This document shows positions 8,047 to 17,169 of a stretch of 46,904 bases of DNA, in pieces. Under the pieces are notes generated by a model. The model made no database searches and was not told where the DNA came from. It saw only the letters and a program-made list of their open reading frames with translations. The number at the start of each line of letters is the position of its first letter. Position 1 is the stretch's first letter. The stretch spans positions 1 through 46,904 of the IMG/VR virus record IMGVR_UViG_3300032083_000303, one strand, 5' to 3'. A program made the position numbers and the translations under genes. This DNA is from a virus.

Positions 8047-8427
8047 TTATTTATAACTCCAGACCCACGGCCTTGGGTGTTCTCCGTTAGGCATGTCATC
8101 TAAATGGATAAATCTATTTTCAATTGGCCCTCTTTGGGATACCCCTATCCCTGTCATACCCAACTCCATAGCAATACGTATTAATCGATAGGCATCTTTA
8201 CCATGTACTGCTACATCTACAGCACGACCATACACATGTGGTGAGTTAGGTGCGCCATTGATAGCTGAGTTGTGAGCGGGATGCCTGTATCCAGAGGTGA
8301 TAATCATGGGAGTGTTAAACTTCTTACGGACTGCAATAAGCTTTTCCATAAAGACATCACTCATGTCACATAGGTCAGTGCCTTTACAGGCTAGTTCTTT
8401 AGCACTAAAAAATGGATTGTCTAGCAT
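8047..8427 (-). CDS. M15-type peptidase, endolysin
   Basis: This 126-residue enzyme has the Peptidase_M15_3 zinc motif: SGYRHPAHN (45-53), then SPH (H64), GRAVDV (D71) and RFIHLD (H108) as metal ligands, with C-terminal PRPWVWSY typical of phage M15 endolysins. It would cut peptide crosslinks in peptidoglycan at lysis. It has no signal peptide, so it depends on the holin. It is the last gene of the long leftward virion operon and overlaps the coiled-coil membrane protein upstream (TAATG). Confidence 0.85.
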   Translation of the reverse strand: MLDNPFFSAKELACKGTDLCDMSDVFMEKLIAVRKKFNTPMIITSGYRHPAHNSAINGAPNSPHVYGRAVDVAVHGKDAYRLIRIAMELGMTGIGVSQRGPIENRFIHLDDMPNGEHPRPWVWSYK

Positions 8428-8672
8428 TATTTAACCTTTAGTAAAAAAGAATCCAGCTTAGCCTCAAGCCTATCAAACCTATTCATAATTTTATTTAGGT
8501 CTTGATCTACTTCTTTCTTAGTAGCGTAGGTCTTAGCTGCTTCTTCTCGTGTGTCAGCGATACGTCGCTTGGTATCTTGTACCTGTTGGCTGATGCCACG
8601 CACCCACCATACAAATGAGCCACATGCTATACTTAGTATTGCATTCCAAATCATAGTGGGATCGTTAGGCAT
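8427..8672 (-). CDS. Membrane-anchored coiled-coil protein, probably lysis-related
   Basis: Residues 8-25 (IWNAILSIACGSFVWWVRGI) form one transmembrane helix. The remaining 55 residues are a charged coiled coil (VQDTKRRIADTREEA, then a DQDLNKIMNRFDRLEAKL heptad run). Single-helix plus coiled-coil proteins of about 80 residues next to an endolysin are often XhlA-like holin partners or inner-membrane spanins. No overlapping outer-membrane lipoprotein frame is seen, so a two-component spanin is not shown. Role inferred from position and shape. Confidence 0.65.
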   Translation of the reverse strand: MPNDPTMIWNAILSIACGSFVWWVRGISQQVQDTKRRIADTREEAAKTYATKKEVDQDLNKIMNRFDRLEAKLDSFLLKVK

Positions 8673-8677
8673 TTTAA

Positions 8678-11600
8678 TTACTCCTGATTTTCTTGAATAA
8701 AGTTAGTTATAATTTCTTCTATTTCTTGAGGGTCAGTTCCTTGAATTTCTAACCCTCTAAGTTCAGAGTCAAGTCTATTTAATTTACTCATTAATGGACC
8801 TCTAAACTCATTAGGAATTGTTTGAGTAGCGTCCATAAACATAGTTCCTTCTACTGTACCAGAGGATAAACTATCAGGCATAAATAGTCCTTCTTTAAGA
8901 AAATCTTCATAAGTATTTACGTAGTCTTTAGGTTTTAATACATTGCTACCAGTTAATCCTACTAATTCTAAATCTTCTCCTTTGCTACTTCTAAGAAGAG
9001 AATCTAAATCTTTCCAGATTCTATCACCATATTCTTGGTCCTCTCCTCTTTTATCTTCATAAGGTAAAGATTTATACTTAGCTATATTTGTACCAAGCTC
9101 TTGCAGTAGTTCAAATCTACGAACTTGCATTTTTCCATACTCTTCAAGGATTTCATTTTCTGTTTCTGGTGTGTATCTTTCTGCTGGCAAACGCCTTAAA
9201 TAATTTCTAAAGTTTTTAGCAGTCATACCAATACGATTTAAATCTTGATATGTTTTAAATGATATTTGTTTATTTATAGACATATTTTGAACACGCATAC
9301 CTGTAGTTATCCAAGTAAAAAAATCGTCCATAGATACAGGCATCCCAAAATTTTCAACTGCACGCTCATCTTTAAGTTGTTGTAGCCTTACAGGATCAGT
9401 TGCAGCTAAAGCTTCTCTTGCCCTTGTTATTGTATCTCTTACACCTGGAACCATATTGCTTTTAAGAATTGCTTCAAAGATATTATCTATATTTTCTTTG
9501 TCTGTTTTTTCATACAAAGGATCAAAGATTTTTTGACTTCCGCTGAAAATATCTAACACTGCATCTGCTACAAATTTGGGAGATAAATATGTACCTAGCA
9601 AATCTTTCATTGCCTGTTCCATTCTATCTGCATAATTATCTGCATTAATATCTTTACCAGAAATTATATTTCCAAGCAACTGCATTACTATTCTTGCTGG
9701 TTCTCTTGTAACAGAAAAAGCATCAAACTGTGGACTAACAACAAGACGCATAACAATGTCGCCATCGTCATTTTCTTTAATAGCGGGAGAGTTTTGTTGC
9801 TTATCGCTGTTTACAAAATTTGCAGCCGCTCTTACAAAACGATTAAAGTTTGTTCCTTCTTCTGTAATTTGTGGTGGCAAGGGATCAAGATAAAATCTTA
9901 GTTTATCTCTATAATAACTAGGCATTAGAACATTTATAACTTCTTCTGCTTTACCAAAAACTCCGCGTCCTTCATTATTGGATTGTACAAAAGAACTCAT
10001 TCCATAACCCATAGCAGTTAATCCTGCAACGCGCCGCAGACCCATCTGTGTTTGTGCAATACCGCCAGCCTCGCCTCTTTGCGCTCTTGAAAGACCCTGC
10101 ACAACATCTGTTGCAGCAGTCTTAATAAGATTTTTATGCACACGTATTCCTTCACTGGGAAACAATACATAGTTACCTATTACAGGAACACGAGCAATTT
10201 CTCTAGCTATAGGAGCAGCCCTGCTGTACGACCAGAAGTTATCAGTTACTCTTTTAGCAGCTAGTTTACGAAGCTCGTCTTCTGGTAAATCAGGAAAAGC
10301 TTTTTTAAGTCCATCCAACTCATTAAAAAATAAAATAGTTTTACCAAAAGCATCTGTTGCACCATACGCCTTACCTAAACCTACAATACCTTTTCTATAA
10401 GCTGCCATCCCTCCTTTTAAAATACCTTTAGGAGTTAGTAGTTGAGCAGGGCTATCCATAAATGCAACATTTCTAATGATAGGTTCTGCTACAATACCAG
10501 CTTCAACAACTCCACTTTCTCTAAGAAAATCAAAAAGCTCTAAAGCTTCACGATTATTATTTTTTACTGATCTATAAAACATTAGGGCAGTCTTACCAGT
10601 ATTTCTAAATGTTTTAACAGGCTGTAAAAATACACCGTTAATACCTAGACCTTGTAGCATACCTATTGTATTTAACATATAAGCTGAAGGAACATCAAAC
10701 AAAGTTTGACTTGCCTGACCAAAACTAGCTATGCCTTGTAAGACTCTCATTAGTTTACTTGTACTACTACGATTAAGTAAATTGATATTATTATCAATTA
10801 ATTTAAACATATTTGAACTTGTATATAAATCTTTCATTAAATCAGACTTACCAGCCCTGCCAGAACCTAGCAGTCGTTGAGCATATTCTTCTAATGCTTT
10901 AGTTCCTTCTAGTGATGGCCTCGAAGTTACAGCTATTCTTTTTTTAGGACCAAGATTAAATGGTAAAATTCCTGATATTTCAATATACCTAGAATCAGGA
11001 TCACGAGCAGCAACTTCTTTTAAATAAGAATCTAAATCACGAATATATCTAGCACGAGCTATAGTGTCGTTTTGATTTTTTAAAGTTTCTCTTAACTTTT
11101 CAAATGGATCGGTAGTTTCACCTAATAATTTTCTAAGTTTAGGATCAAGTTTTTCATTGCGCTTTCTTAAAACTTTTGATATATTATCTGTGTGTGTCGT
11201 AGCATTAAGCCAGCTTTCTATTCCAAGACCTTCTTCAGCATGAGACACATGATTGACAAAAGCTTTAAGCTGACCATCAATTTCTGCTTGCTGATTAGCA
11301 GTTAAAAATAAACTGTCGGGGTCTTTTTGAAGAGCTTGAATCTGTGCTTCATCTAAAGCATTTTCATCTGAAAGACGTAATCCTTTATTTTTACCTCCAA
11401 GACCTTCTAAAAGTTGTTGCTTATAAAAAGATCGACCAGCATCAATTGCATCAAGAACTTTTGACTTTCGCCGTTTTTCAGCACCAGTTATTGCAACAAC
11501 AGATTTACCCTTCAATGCTCTATCTATTATCTCTACAAACCTAGGATCGTAAGCTGCCTGATAACTTCTTGTATAATAAATTGTTCCCTTACCTGTTTTT

Positions 11601-13507
11601 GGATCATAAGTATATTGACTACCTAATCTAGCGTCTCCATTTAGTCCAGCAAGATTACTAAGTTCTTCTTGATTATCATAAATAGTTTTTCTATATCTAT
11701 CAATAACATCAGTAATCTCAGTATCTAGTTCAGTGCCTTTAGGATTTTTAGGTAGCTCACCTGTTTCCATATACTCAGTTATATCGTCCTCATTAACATT
11801 TTTATTTTTAACTGCTTTGTCTAGTTCTTTATTAAGCAGTCGCATTTGAGAATAAATTTTAGGTCTATTAAGTTTTCTAGCTGCTGCTGCCATACGATCA
11901 GGAAGACCTGCTGTTTCACGCAACCCTCTTCCAAGCCAGCTATTAACATTACCTAGCCCTTCAATAATAATATTTCTTTGAGGTAAATTTTTTGCACCTT
12001 TAGCCGCTACATCTTTTGGATCAGGCTCTATAATTACTTTTTCACTAGGAAGTTTAGGACCAACAAACCTAGCAGCTTCATCTTGTTGTCTAGCTAGTTT
12101 TTTTGTAGCAGCCCTAACCGTAGGTAAAGGAGCTATAGCAGCAAGCGGAGTAGCTACTAAACCAATTGCTGCTGATTTAGCAACTTGTCCTAAATTAATC
12201 TCATCTTGAAGATTTGTTTGCACTCTAAGTGTTTGGTCTAAAAGATCAAAGCCGCCAGTATAGGTTGCTGCAACCGCCGCCCCTTTTACTGGTCCTAATC
12301 TAGATACCTGATTAACAGAATTTTCTAAAACATTTTTAGAGATTGAAGGACTTGCTCCAAACTCAAGAGCTTCATCGATCTGTTCTTTTGTAAATCCTTT
12401 TTTAGTTAAGTTTTTAGTTAGTTGGTTTTTAATATAATTTAATGGTAAATTACTTATAGTTTTTGATCCAACAACTCTTGATAAAAGTTTAAATCCTCCA
12501 CTAACTATTAAACCTACCCAACTAACAGGATCAAGAGCTATAGCCTGTAAGGCATACCGAGCAGTACGTCCACTGCCACGAGTGTTCTCATACATTTGAA
12601 GAGTTTTTCCCCACAAATATAACTGATCTTCTACACTTACATTACTTTTATCAAGATCAATACCTAACATATTTCTATATAAATCAGTATCTTTATTTTT
12701 TAAAATAGTATCCCCTAGCTCAAAAAAACTATTGCCTACCTGTGAGGCACGTTTCATTAGCCAATCAGCTTTCATTTTATCTGTATAGTTATCTGGAAAA
12801 CTTTCTCCGTTGTTTGAAATTTTCCATAAATTATCAGCAAGAAATAACCACTCTTTACCAGCACTATAACCTACAAAATTACCGTCCTCATCTTGTACAT
12901 TAAAATTTTCTGGAGGACCATTAGTAGTAGTGATACTTTGATTTTGTAGTTGATTGGTAGTAAATCTTACATCAAAAGGAATGTCTTCTGCTTCTTCAGA
13001 AGTTGGGATGTCCCGCATTTGCTGCACATTTTGTCTACTTGTACCAGATTGCACCAACAAACTACCCGTACCAAATGCAGCAGGAAACTCTGTTTCTTCT
13101 ACAAGTGCAGGATCGTCTACCGCTGGATCAACATCGGGTAAAGGTGGAAGCTCTTCTTCTTCTTCTTCTGGAACAATTGGTACAGCAAGCCTACGTTCAG
13201 AGGTAGGTACTTTTTTCTGTTCAACTAAACTAGCTCTATTTCCAACCAAGCTTAATGCACCAGTTCCAAAAATATTTGGATCATCAGTAGGTGCAACAGC
13301 AGTATCAGGAACAGGTGTTCCAAATATTTCTGACATTTCTTCAGGACTAAGTTTTTCTATAGTACTACTATTACTAATAGGAGTTTCTTTTTTTTCTTCT
13401 TGAGTTTCTTGCACAGGAACTACAGGAGAAGGAGCAGCAGTATCAGGAACAGGTGTTCCAAATATTTCTGACATTTCTTCAGGACTAAGTTTTTCTATAG
13501 TAGTCAT
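8678..13507 (-). CDS. Very large virion protein, probable internal/ejection protein
   Basis: At 1609 residues this is the largest gene in the window. The N-terminus has two copies of IEKLSPEEMSEIFGTPVPDT separated by acidic linkers, then a proline- and acid-rich stretch with LPDVDPAVDDPALVEE. The body is helical and mixed, with small hydrophobic patches (for example 'GAAVAATYTGGFDLLDQTL'). The C-terminal third resembles the helical ends of podovirus internal core proteins, and the position beside another large virion protein and the lysis genes fits a T7 gp16-like ejection protein. I see no lytic transglycosylase or other catalytic motif. Codon use is AT-rich. The ejection role is inferred from size and place only. 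Confidence 0.6.
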   Translation of the reverse strand: MTTIEKLSPEEMSEIFGTPVPDTAAPSPVVPVQETQEEKKETPISNSSTIEKLSPEEMSEIFGTPVPDTAVAPTDDPNIFGTGALSLVGNRASLVEQKKVPTSERRLAVPIVPEEEEEELPPLPDVDPAVDDPALVEETEFPAAFGTGSLLVQSGTSRQNVQQMRDIPTSEEAEDIPFDVRFTTNQLQNQSITTTNGPPENFNVQDEDGNFVGYSAGKEWLFLADNLWKISNNGESFPDNYTDKMKADWLMKRASQVGNSFFELGDTILKNKDTDLYRNMLGIDLDKSNVSVEDQLYLWGKTLQMYENTRGSGRTARYALQAIALDPVSWVGLIVSGGFKLLSRVVGSKTISNLPLNYIKNQLTKNLTKKGFTKEQIDEALEFGASPSISKNVLENSVNQVSRLGPVKGAAVAATYTGGFDLLDQTLRVQTNLQDEINLGQVAKSAAIGLVATPLAAIAPLPTVRAATKKLARQQDEAARFVGPKLPSEKVIIEPDPKDVAAKGAKNLPQRNIIIEGLGNVNSWLGRGLRETAGLPDRMAAAARKLNRPKIYSQMRLLNKELDKAVKNKNVNEDDITEYMETGELPKNPKGTELDTEITDVIDRYRKTIYDNQEELSNLAGLNGDARLGSQYTYDPKTGKGTIYYTRSYQAAYDPRFVEIIDRALKGKSVVAITGAEKRRKSKVLDAIDAGRSFYKQQLLEGLGGKNKGLRLSDENALDEAQIQALQKDPDSLFLTANQQAEIDGQLKAFVNHVSHAEEGLGIESWLNATTHTDNISKVLRKRNEKLDPKLRKLLGETTDPFEKLRETLKNQNDTIARARYIRDLDSYLKEVAARDPDSRYIEISGILPFNLGPKKRIAVTSRPSLEGTKALEEYAQRLLGSGRAGKSDLMKDLYTSSNMFKLIDNNINLLNRSSTSKLMRVLQGIASFGQASQTLFDVPSAYMLNTIGMLQGLGINGVFLQPVKTFRNTGKTALMFYRSVKNNNREALELFDFLRESGVVEAGIVAEPIIRNVAFMDSPAQLLTPKGILKGGMAAYRKGIVGLGKAYGATDAFGKTILFFNELDGLKKAFPDLPEDELRKLAAKRVTDNFWSYSRAAPIAREIARVPVIGNYVLFPSEGIRVHKNLIKTAATDVVQGLSRAQRGEAGGIAQTQMGLRRVAGLTAMGYGMSSFVQSNNEGRGVFGKAEEVINVLMPSYYRDKLRFYLDPLPPQITEEGTNFNRFVRAAANFVNSDKQQNSPAIKENDDGDIVMRLVVSPQFDAFSVTREPARIVMQLLGNIISGKDINADNYADRMEQAMKDLLGTYLSPKFVADAVLDIFSGSQKIFDPLYEKTDKENIDNIFEAILKSNMVPGVRDTITRAREALAATDPVRLQQLKDERAVENFGMPVSMDDFFTWITTGMRVQNMSINKQISFKTYQDLNRIGMTAKNFRNYLRRLPAERYTPETENEILEEYGKMQVRRFELLQELGTNIAKYKSLPYEDKRGEDQEYGDRIWKDLDSLLRSSKGEDLELVGLTGSNVLKPKDYVNTYEDFLKEGLFMPDSLSSGTVEGTMFMDATQTIPNEFRGPLMSKLNRLDSELRGLEIQGTDPQEIEEIITNFIQENQE
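13297..13502 (-). repeat. 68-bp perfect direct repeat inside the large virion gene
   Basis: Bases 13297-13364 and 13435-13502 are identical and 138 bp apart. They encode the repeated IEKLSPEEMSEIFGTPVPDT peptide at the very N-terminus of the 1609-residue protein. Perfect identity at third codon positions points to a recent duplication or ongoing conversion. Confidence 0.9.
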
Positions 13508-13524
13508 TTTAAATTTTAATCTTA

Positions 13525-15870
13525 TTACTTTGTTTCACCAAATTGAAAAATATTATTAAACCATTTTTCTGCGGCTTTAATTTCAGCGCTTGAAGGCAAC
13601 TCTTTAGGTCCATACTTTGGATTATATTTTTTAAGAATACCACCAATTCTTGCTCGGCGCTCTTCTGCATTTGGTTCTTTTCTAAGGTCTACAACTATAT
13701 CATTCCAATCATTTCTAGGCACAGCTCCTAGTATTTGAAAATCTTTGCTAGTTTTAGACAAATGATATGCACGACTACTATCAAGAGCCGCCTGAACATC
13801 AAGACCAACAAAAGCTTTAAGAGCATCTTCTACATTGTCTCTTTCTTGAAGCCTCTCAAACCATTGTCTTTGTGCTGTATCAACAGCATCTATTACACTA
13901 GCTAATCTTTCACCTGTAAGTGCTTCGTTGCCGCTTTTATAAGTTTCTGAAGCCGCATCCCATCTATACTCACTAGCCAGTAAAACTTTATCTCTAATAT
14001 CATCTAAATATTTATTTAAATCTTGAGGTTTTAAACTTTTATCTTTACGAGCAGCAAGATCAGCAGCAGTTGCATCAGCAAATCGTTTAATAATTTTACT
14101 AATTTCATCAGCTTGTTTTAGAACTGCTGTTTGATATTTGCCTCTTTGCTTTCCTACATCTTCAGCAGTAACAGCTTCTTGTTTAATAATTGCTAGTTTA
14201 TCAGCAATACTTTTATCAAATGCAGCTAGGTCTTCTTTAGATCGACCTGCTCTCATAGCTCTGTTTCTAGCATTTCTAGTTTTACGTAAGTCAATAACTG
14301 CACTATTAATTTTATCTTGAGAAGCTTTGTATTTTTCTACTCCTGTAGGGTCTGCTAAAGCACTCGCAATACTTATGTTAGGGTTAGCCAGTTGACGTAT
14401 AGCATTGGTAATTAAAGATTGCCCAAGACTTCCTGAGTATCCTTTAGGACCGCGAACTAAATCTTCCATATCAGCAAACTCAGCCGCTGCTGAAGTATCT
14501 TGAAAAAGTCTTTGAGAGGCAAGCATATCTTTTCTTTCTCTCTGACCTGTTCTCATTTCATTTCTAATTTTTTGCAGCGATGCATCTCTTATTTGTTGTA
14601 GTTCTTGTGGTGTCATTTCTCCTACGTTACCTAGAACATTAGCCAAGCCTCTTACATCACTACCCATTGTAGGATTTAATTTTGAAAAAAAGCTTTGTAT
14701 TCCAGAAGGTTGATTATCTTCAGGAACTTGTGCAGGATCGTCTACCGCTGGATCAACTTCTTCTACAAGTGCAGGATCGTCAGGACTTCCCGATGGACCA
14801 CCATCATCACCTACCGCTGGATCAACATCGGGTAAAGCAGGAGGAACACCTACAGCACCAGCCGCTTGCCTATATACTATACCAGACAAACCTTCTTCAA
14901 CTTTACCGCCTTCAGCAGAGGTCTTAAATAAATTACCCATACTAAAGCCACCTGAATTAAAGCCACCGCCCATACCATAAATGTTAGCTGCTTGCAAACC
15001 AAGACCAAGTAACTGAGAACCTGTGCTAGGTGCCGCTGCTCTTTGGGTGCCAGTAGAAGTTGTTGTAGGCATACCAGTAAGCGGATTTGCAAAAACAGTT
15101 CCTGAATACTGTGCAAGAGCAGCCTGTGGTTCGCTTCGCTCTTCGAGAAATCTAAAGTATGCTTCATCCAAAGATTCTTGTGCTAAGTCTCTACGTTGTT
15201 CACCTATTTGCTGTAAGGCTCCTTGCTCTGCTATACCAGAAGCAAACATAGCTGGCCCAAGTCTTTCTAAATCTTGTGCTTGCTGACGCTCTCTAATTTT
15301 TTGTGCATTAAAATCTTGCTGTGCTTTAGTATACGCATCACGCAATCCTTTAGCCTGAATGTCTCCAAGGCGTCTTGCTTGTGATTCACCCAACAATGCA
15401 GCTTGTACTCCAGCGCGTGAGCCAAGACCGCTCATACCTCCAGCACCTACTGCCTGTGCTTCAAATGCAGGTAAAACTCTACTTTCAAAATCTTCTTGTG
15501 CCTCACGTTTTTCAATATCAATTACTGCCTGTTGATAAGGGTTCATATACTCTTGAGCCACATCGCCTGTAAAACGCTCACCACCCTGACGGGTAATTTC
15601 TAAAGCTTCTTGCTGAAGAGGAGCAGCAGTTCCAACAAGACTCCTAATTCCTTCTTGAGCAGAAAGTTCGTCGGGTGTAAACGGAGCAATAGTTGCACCT
15701 TCATAAGGAACATAACCTTCAGCTATGCGCTCATCATAAAGACGCTTTGCTTCTTTTGCAATCTCTTCAACTTGAGGAGCAATTTCAGGAGGTAGTTTGC
15801 TTGTTGTAATCTGTGTAGTAGTAGCTGGTGTGCTACTTTTACTACCAAAAAGTGAAGATAGAAAACCCAT
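13525..15870 (-). CDS. Large phage structural protein, probable DNA-transfer/internal protein
   Basis: The 781-residue protein starts MGFLSSLFGSKSS, then a helical region ('PPEIAPQVEEIAKEAKRLYD', YVPYEGATIAPFTPDELSAQ), a glycine/alanine-rich 'GAGGMSGLGSRAGVQAALLG' stretch, and a coiled coil of Q/R/E repeats. This N-terminal pattern is common in podovirus-like virion proteins annotated as DNA transfer or internal proteins. Around residues 335-385 an acidic low-complexity linker carries LPDVDPAV and DDPALVEEVDPAVDDPA, shared with the neighbouring 1609-residue protein. The C-terminal half is charged and helical. No enzyme motif seen. Confidence 0.6.
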   Translation of the reverse strand: MGFLSSLFGSKSSTPATTTQITTSKLPPEIAPQVEEIAKEAKRLYDERIAEGYVPYEGATIAPFTPDELSAQEGIRSLVGTAAPLQQEALEITRQGGERFTGDVAQEYMNPYQQAVIDIEKREAQEDFESRVLPAFEAQAVGAGGMSGLGSRAGVQAALLGESQARRLGDIQAKGLRDAYTKAQQDFNAQKIRERQQAQDLERLGPAMFASGIAEQGALQQIGEQRRDLAQESLDEAYFRFLEERSEPQAALAQYSGTVFANPLTGMPTTTSTGTQRAAAPSTGSQLLGLGLQAANIYGMGGGFNSGGFSMGNLFKTSAEGGKVEEGLSGIVYRQAAGAVGVPPALPDVDPAVGDDGGPSGSPDDPALVEEVDPAVDDPAQVPEDNQPSGIQSFFSKLNPTMGSDVRGLANVLGNVGEMTPQELQQIRDASLQKIRNEMRTGQRERKDMLASQRLFQDTSAAAEFADMEDLVRGPKGYSGSLGQSLITNAIRQLANPNISIASALADPTGVEKYKASQDKINSAVIDLRKTRNARNRAMRAGRSKEDLAAFDKSIADKLAIIKQEAVTAEDVGKQRGKYQTAVLKQADEISKIIKRFADATAADLAARKDKSLKPQDLNKYLDDIRDKVLLASEYRWDAASETYKSGNEALTGERLASVIDAVDTAQRQWFERLQERDNVEDALKAFVGLDVQAALDSSRAYHLSKTSKDFQILGAVPRNDWNDIVVDLRKEPNAEERRARIGGILKKYNPKYGPKELPSSAEIKAAEKWFNNIFQFGETK

Positions 15871-15872
15871 CG

Positions 15873-16712
15873 TTATGTCCTCTCATTTATTGAAGATGTC
15901 AAGGAAGCCAAGCCATCAATTTCATTAGGCTGTTTAGTATTTCCATAAGCATCTTCTCGAATATCTTTTACAACATTGTCCATGATATCTGCCCCCTCAT
16001 CTGCATTACCATTTCCTAATGCTGCCATTGTGTAACTATCAATTACATACTCAGACGGACTAACCGCCAATGTTCCTACTTGTTTAGGATTGTCAAGTGT
16101 ACCTACTTGCTGGCCCATAGCTCGTTCAACAATAGGCATATACACATTATCTTCCATACCCCCACCATCTCCAGGAACTCGACCAGAAAACTCTCCACCA
16201 GCTTTCAGTCCCATAATACCACCGCCATACCTAGCATTAAATTGCATAGGATCAGTATCTTCCATTGCTGCCATTTGCATAAATGGTTGTGCTGCTTCAG
16301 TGCTGGCTAAACTATATTGTGTTTCTACTGCTTCAGTAATGTCTACCCCTGCATTTTTAGTTAAAACCTCTAATGCTTTAGCAGCTAGTGAGTCTCCATC
16401 AGGAAGTGTAGCTGTAAGAATTTCATTTACCTTTTGCTTTACATCCATCTCTTTTATATTTCTACCTGACATAGGCACAGGAACAGGGATAGGAGCCTGT
16501 GTATTCATTGGTGCAGCAGCTAATCCAGACTGTTCAGGAGCTTGCTGCGGAAGCATTGGATTAGACATGCTTCTTGCAGGACTAACCATTCCTTGAGGAT
16601 TTGTAGGAATAGGCTGTGGTTTTTTCATTGCACTCATAGCATCTAAAGGCTCTTTACGTGCCATGTCTCTAAACTTCATAGCTTGGTCAGGTCTGTTTAT
16701 TGGCATATTCAT
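15873..16712 (-). CDS. Virion-associated protein with glycine-rich GRVPGDGGG and SPSEYVI motif
   Basis: The 279-residue protein has a Pro/Met-rich, probably disordered first third, a helical middle, and a C-terminal 'GLKAGGEFSGRVPGDGGGME' block followed by LAVSPSEYVIDSYTMAALGNG. The G-x-V-x-G-x-G-G-x-x-D ... S-x-x-E-Y-V-I arrangement is a widespread signature in phage structural proteins of unknown exact role. The segment KAGGEF matches the K-x-GG pattern repeated in the small basic proteins at 28-30 kb. It lies 3 bp downstream-coupled to the 781-residue virion gene. Confidence 0.6.
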   Translation of the reverse strand: MNMPINRPDQAMKFRDMARKEPLDAMSAMKKPQPIPTNPQGMVSPARSMSNPMLPQQAPEQSGLAAAPMNTQAPIPVPVPMSGRNIKEMDVKQKVNEILTATLPDGDSLAAKALEVLTKNAGVDITEAVETQYSLASTEAAQPFMQMAAMEDTDPMQFNARYGGGIMGLKAGGEFSGRVPGDGGGMEDNVYMPIVERAMGQQVGTLDNPKQVGTLAVSPSEYVIDSYTMAALGNGNADEGADIMDNVVKDIREDAYGNTKQPNEIDGLASLTSSINERT

Positions 16713-16912
16713 TTATTTTGTCCATAGTCTGATTCAGGAGAATATACATAGTCAGTACTATTATACTTTACTTTTTTCATATTCCCAAATGCTTCATGCT
16801 TTTGATTAAGATGGTGCCTAGTCGGATCAATAAATCGACCTGTGTTAAGGTTTCCAAAATACGTACTAGCATTAACTAAATTGAAATGCTTATCTAATTC
16901 AGATTTTGCCAT
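16709..16912 (-). CDS. Small hypothetical protein (67 aa)
   Basis: Not recognised. The 67-residue, histidine- and asparagine-rich, basic protein has no membrane segment. It overlaps both neighbours by 4 and 19 bp inside the tail operon, so it is likely expressed with the 91-residue protein before it. Real coding is supported by the tight overlaps and by strand. Confidence 0.6.
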   Translation of the reverse strand: MAKSELDKHFNLVNASTYFGNLNTGRFIDPTRHHLNQKHEAFGNMKKVKYNSTDYVYSPESDYGQNK

Positions 16913-17169
16913 GATGTCTCTGCTCCTAAACTAACATATCCTTTAAACTTACCAGAGCTTGCTGAATATGCTATGTCACCTTTTCTTGGTCTACCAATTT
17001 CTGTTACTGTAACAACAGTATAAATATTTGTAGATGGTTTACTATTTTCTTGTAGGTCTCTTGTATTTAACTCTTGTATTAAAACTGATCCCCATCTCTG
17101 AATACTATTGTACATTTCATTAACGTCTGTAAAAGAGCGACGTTTAAATAAAGTAGGGTATCTTGCCAT
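16894..17169 (-). CDS. Small virion-module protein (91 aa)
   Basis: Not firmly recognised. Residues 1-40 are a helical segment (FTDVNEMYNSIQRWGSVL, QELNTRDLQ). The second half, VVTVTEIGRPRKGDIAYSAS then GKFKGYVSLGAETSWQ, is beta-like; a 'GD.ay...GkfkGyv.....W' pattern is common in small phage tail or fibre proteins. It starts in the stop of the 722-residue tail protein gene, suggesting coupled translation and a role in the same substructure. Confidence 0.6.
   Translation of the reverse strand: MARYPTLFKRRSFTDVNEMYNSIQRWGSVLIQELNTRDLQENSKPSTNIYTVVTVTEIGRPRKGDIAYSASSGKFKGYVSLGAETSWQNLN

Noticed and set aside
12954-13403. Rightward open frame with a Ser/Gly-rich product
   Set aside because: Antisense shadow of the acidic N-terminus of the 1609-aa gene; no ribosome binding site and low-complexity composition.
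16090-16596. Rightward 168-codon open frame
   Set aside because: Antisense to the 279-aa virion gene, whose motifs and overlaps support the leftward frame.
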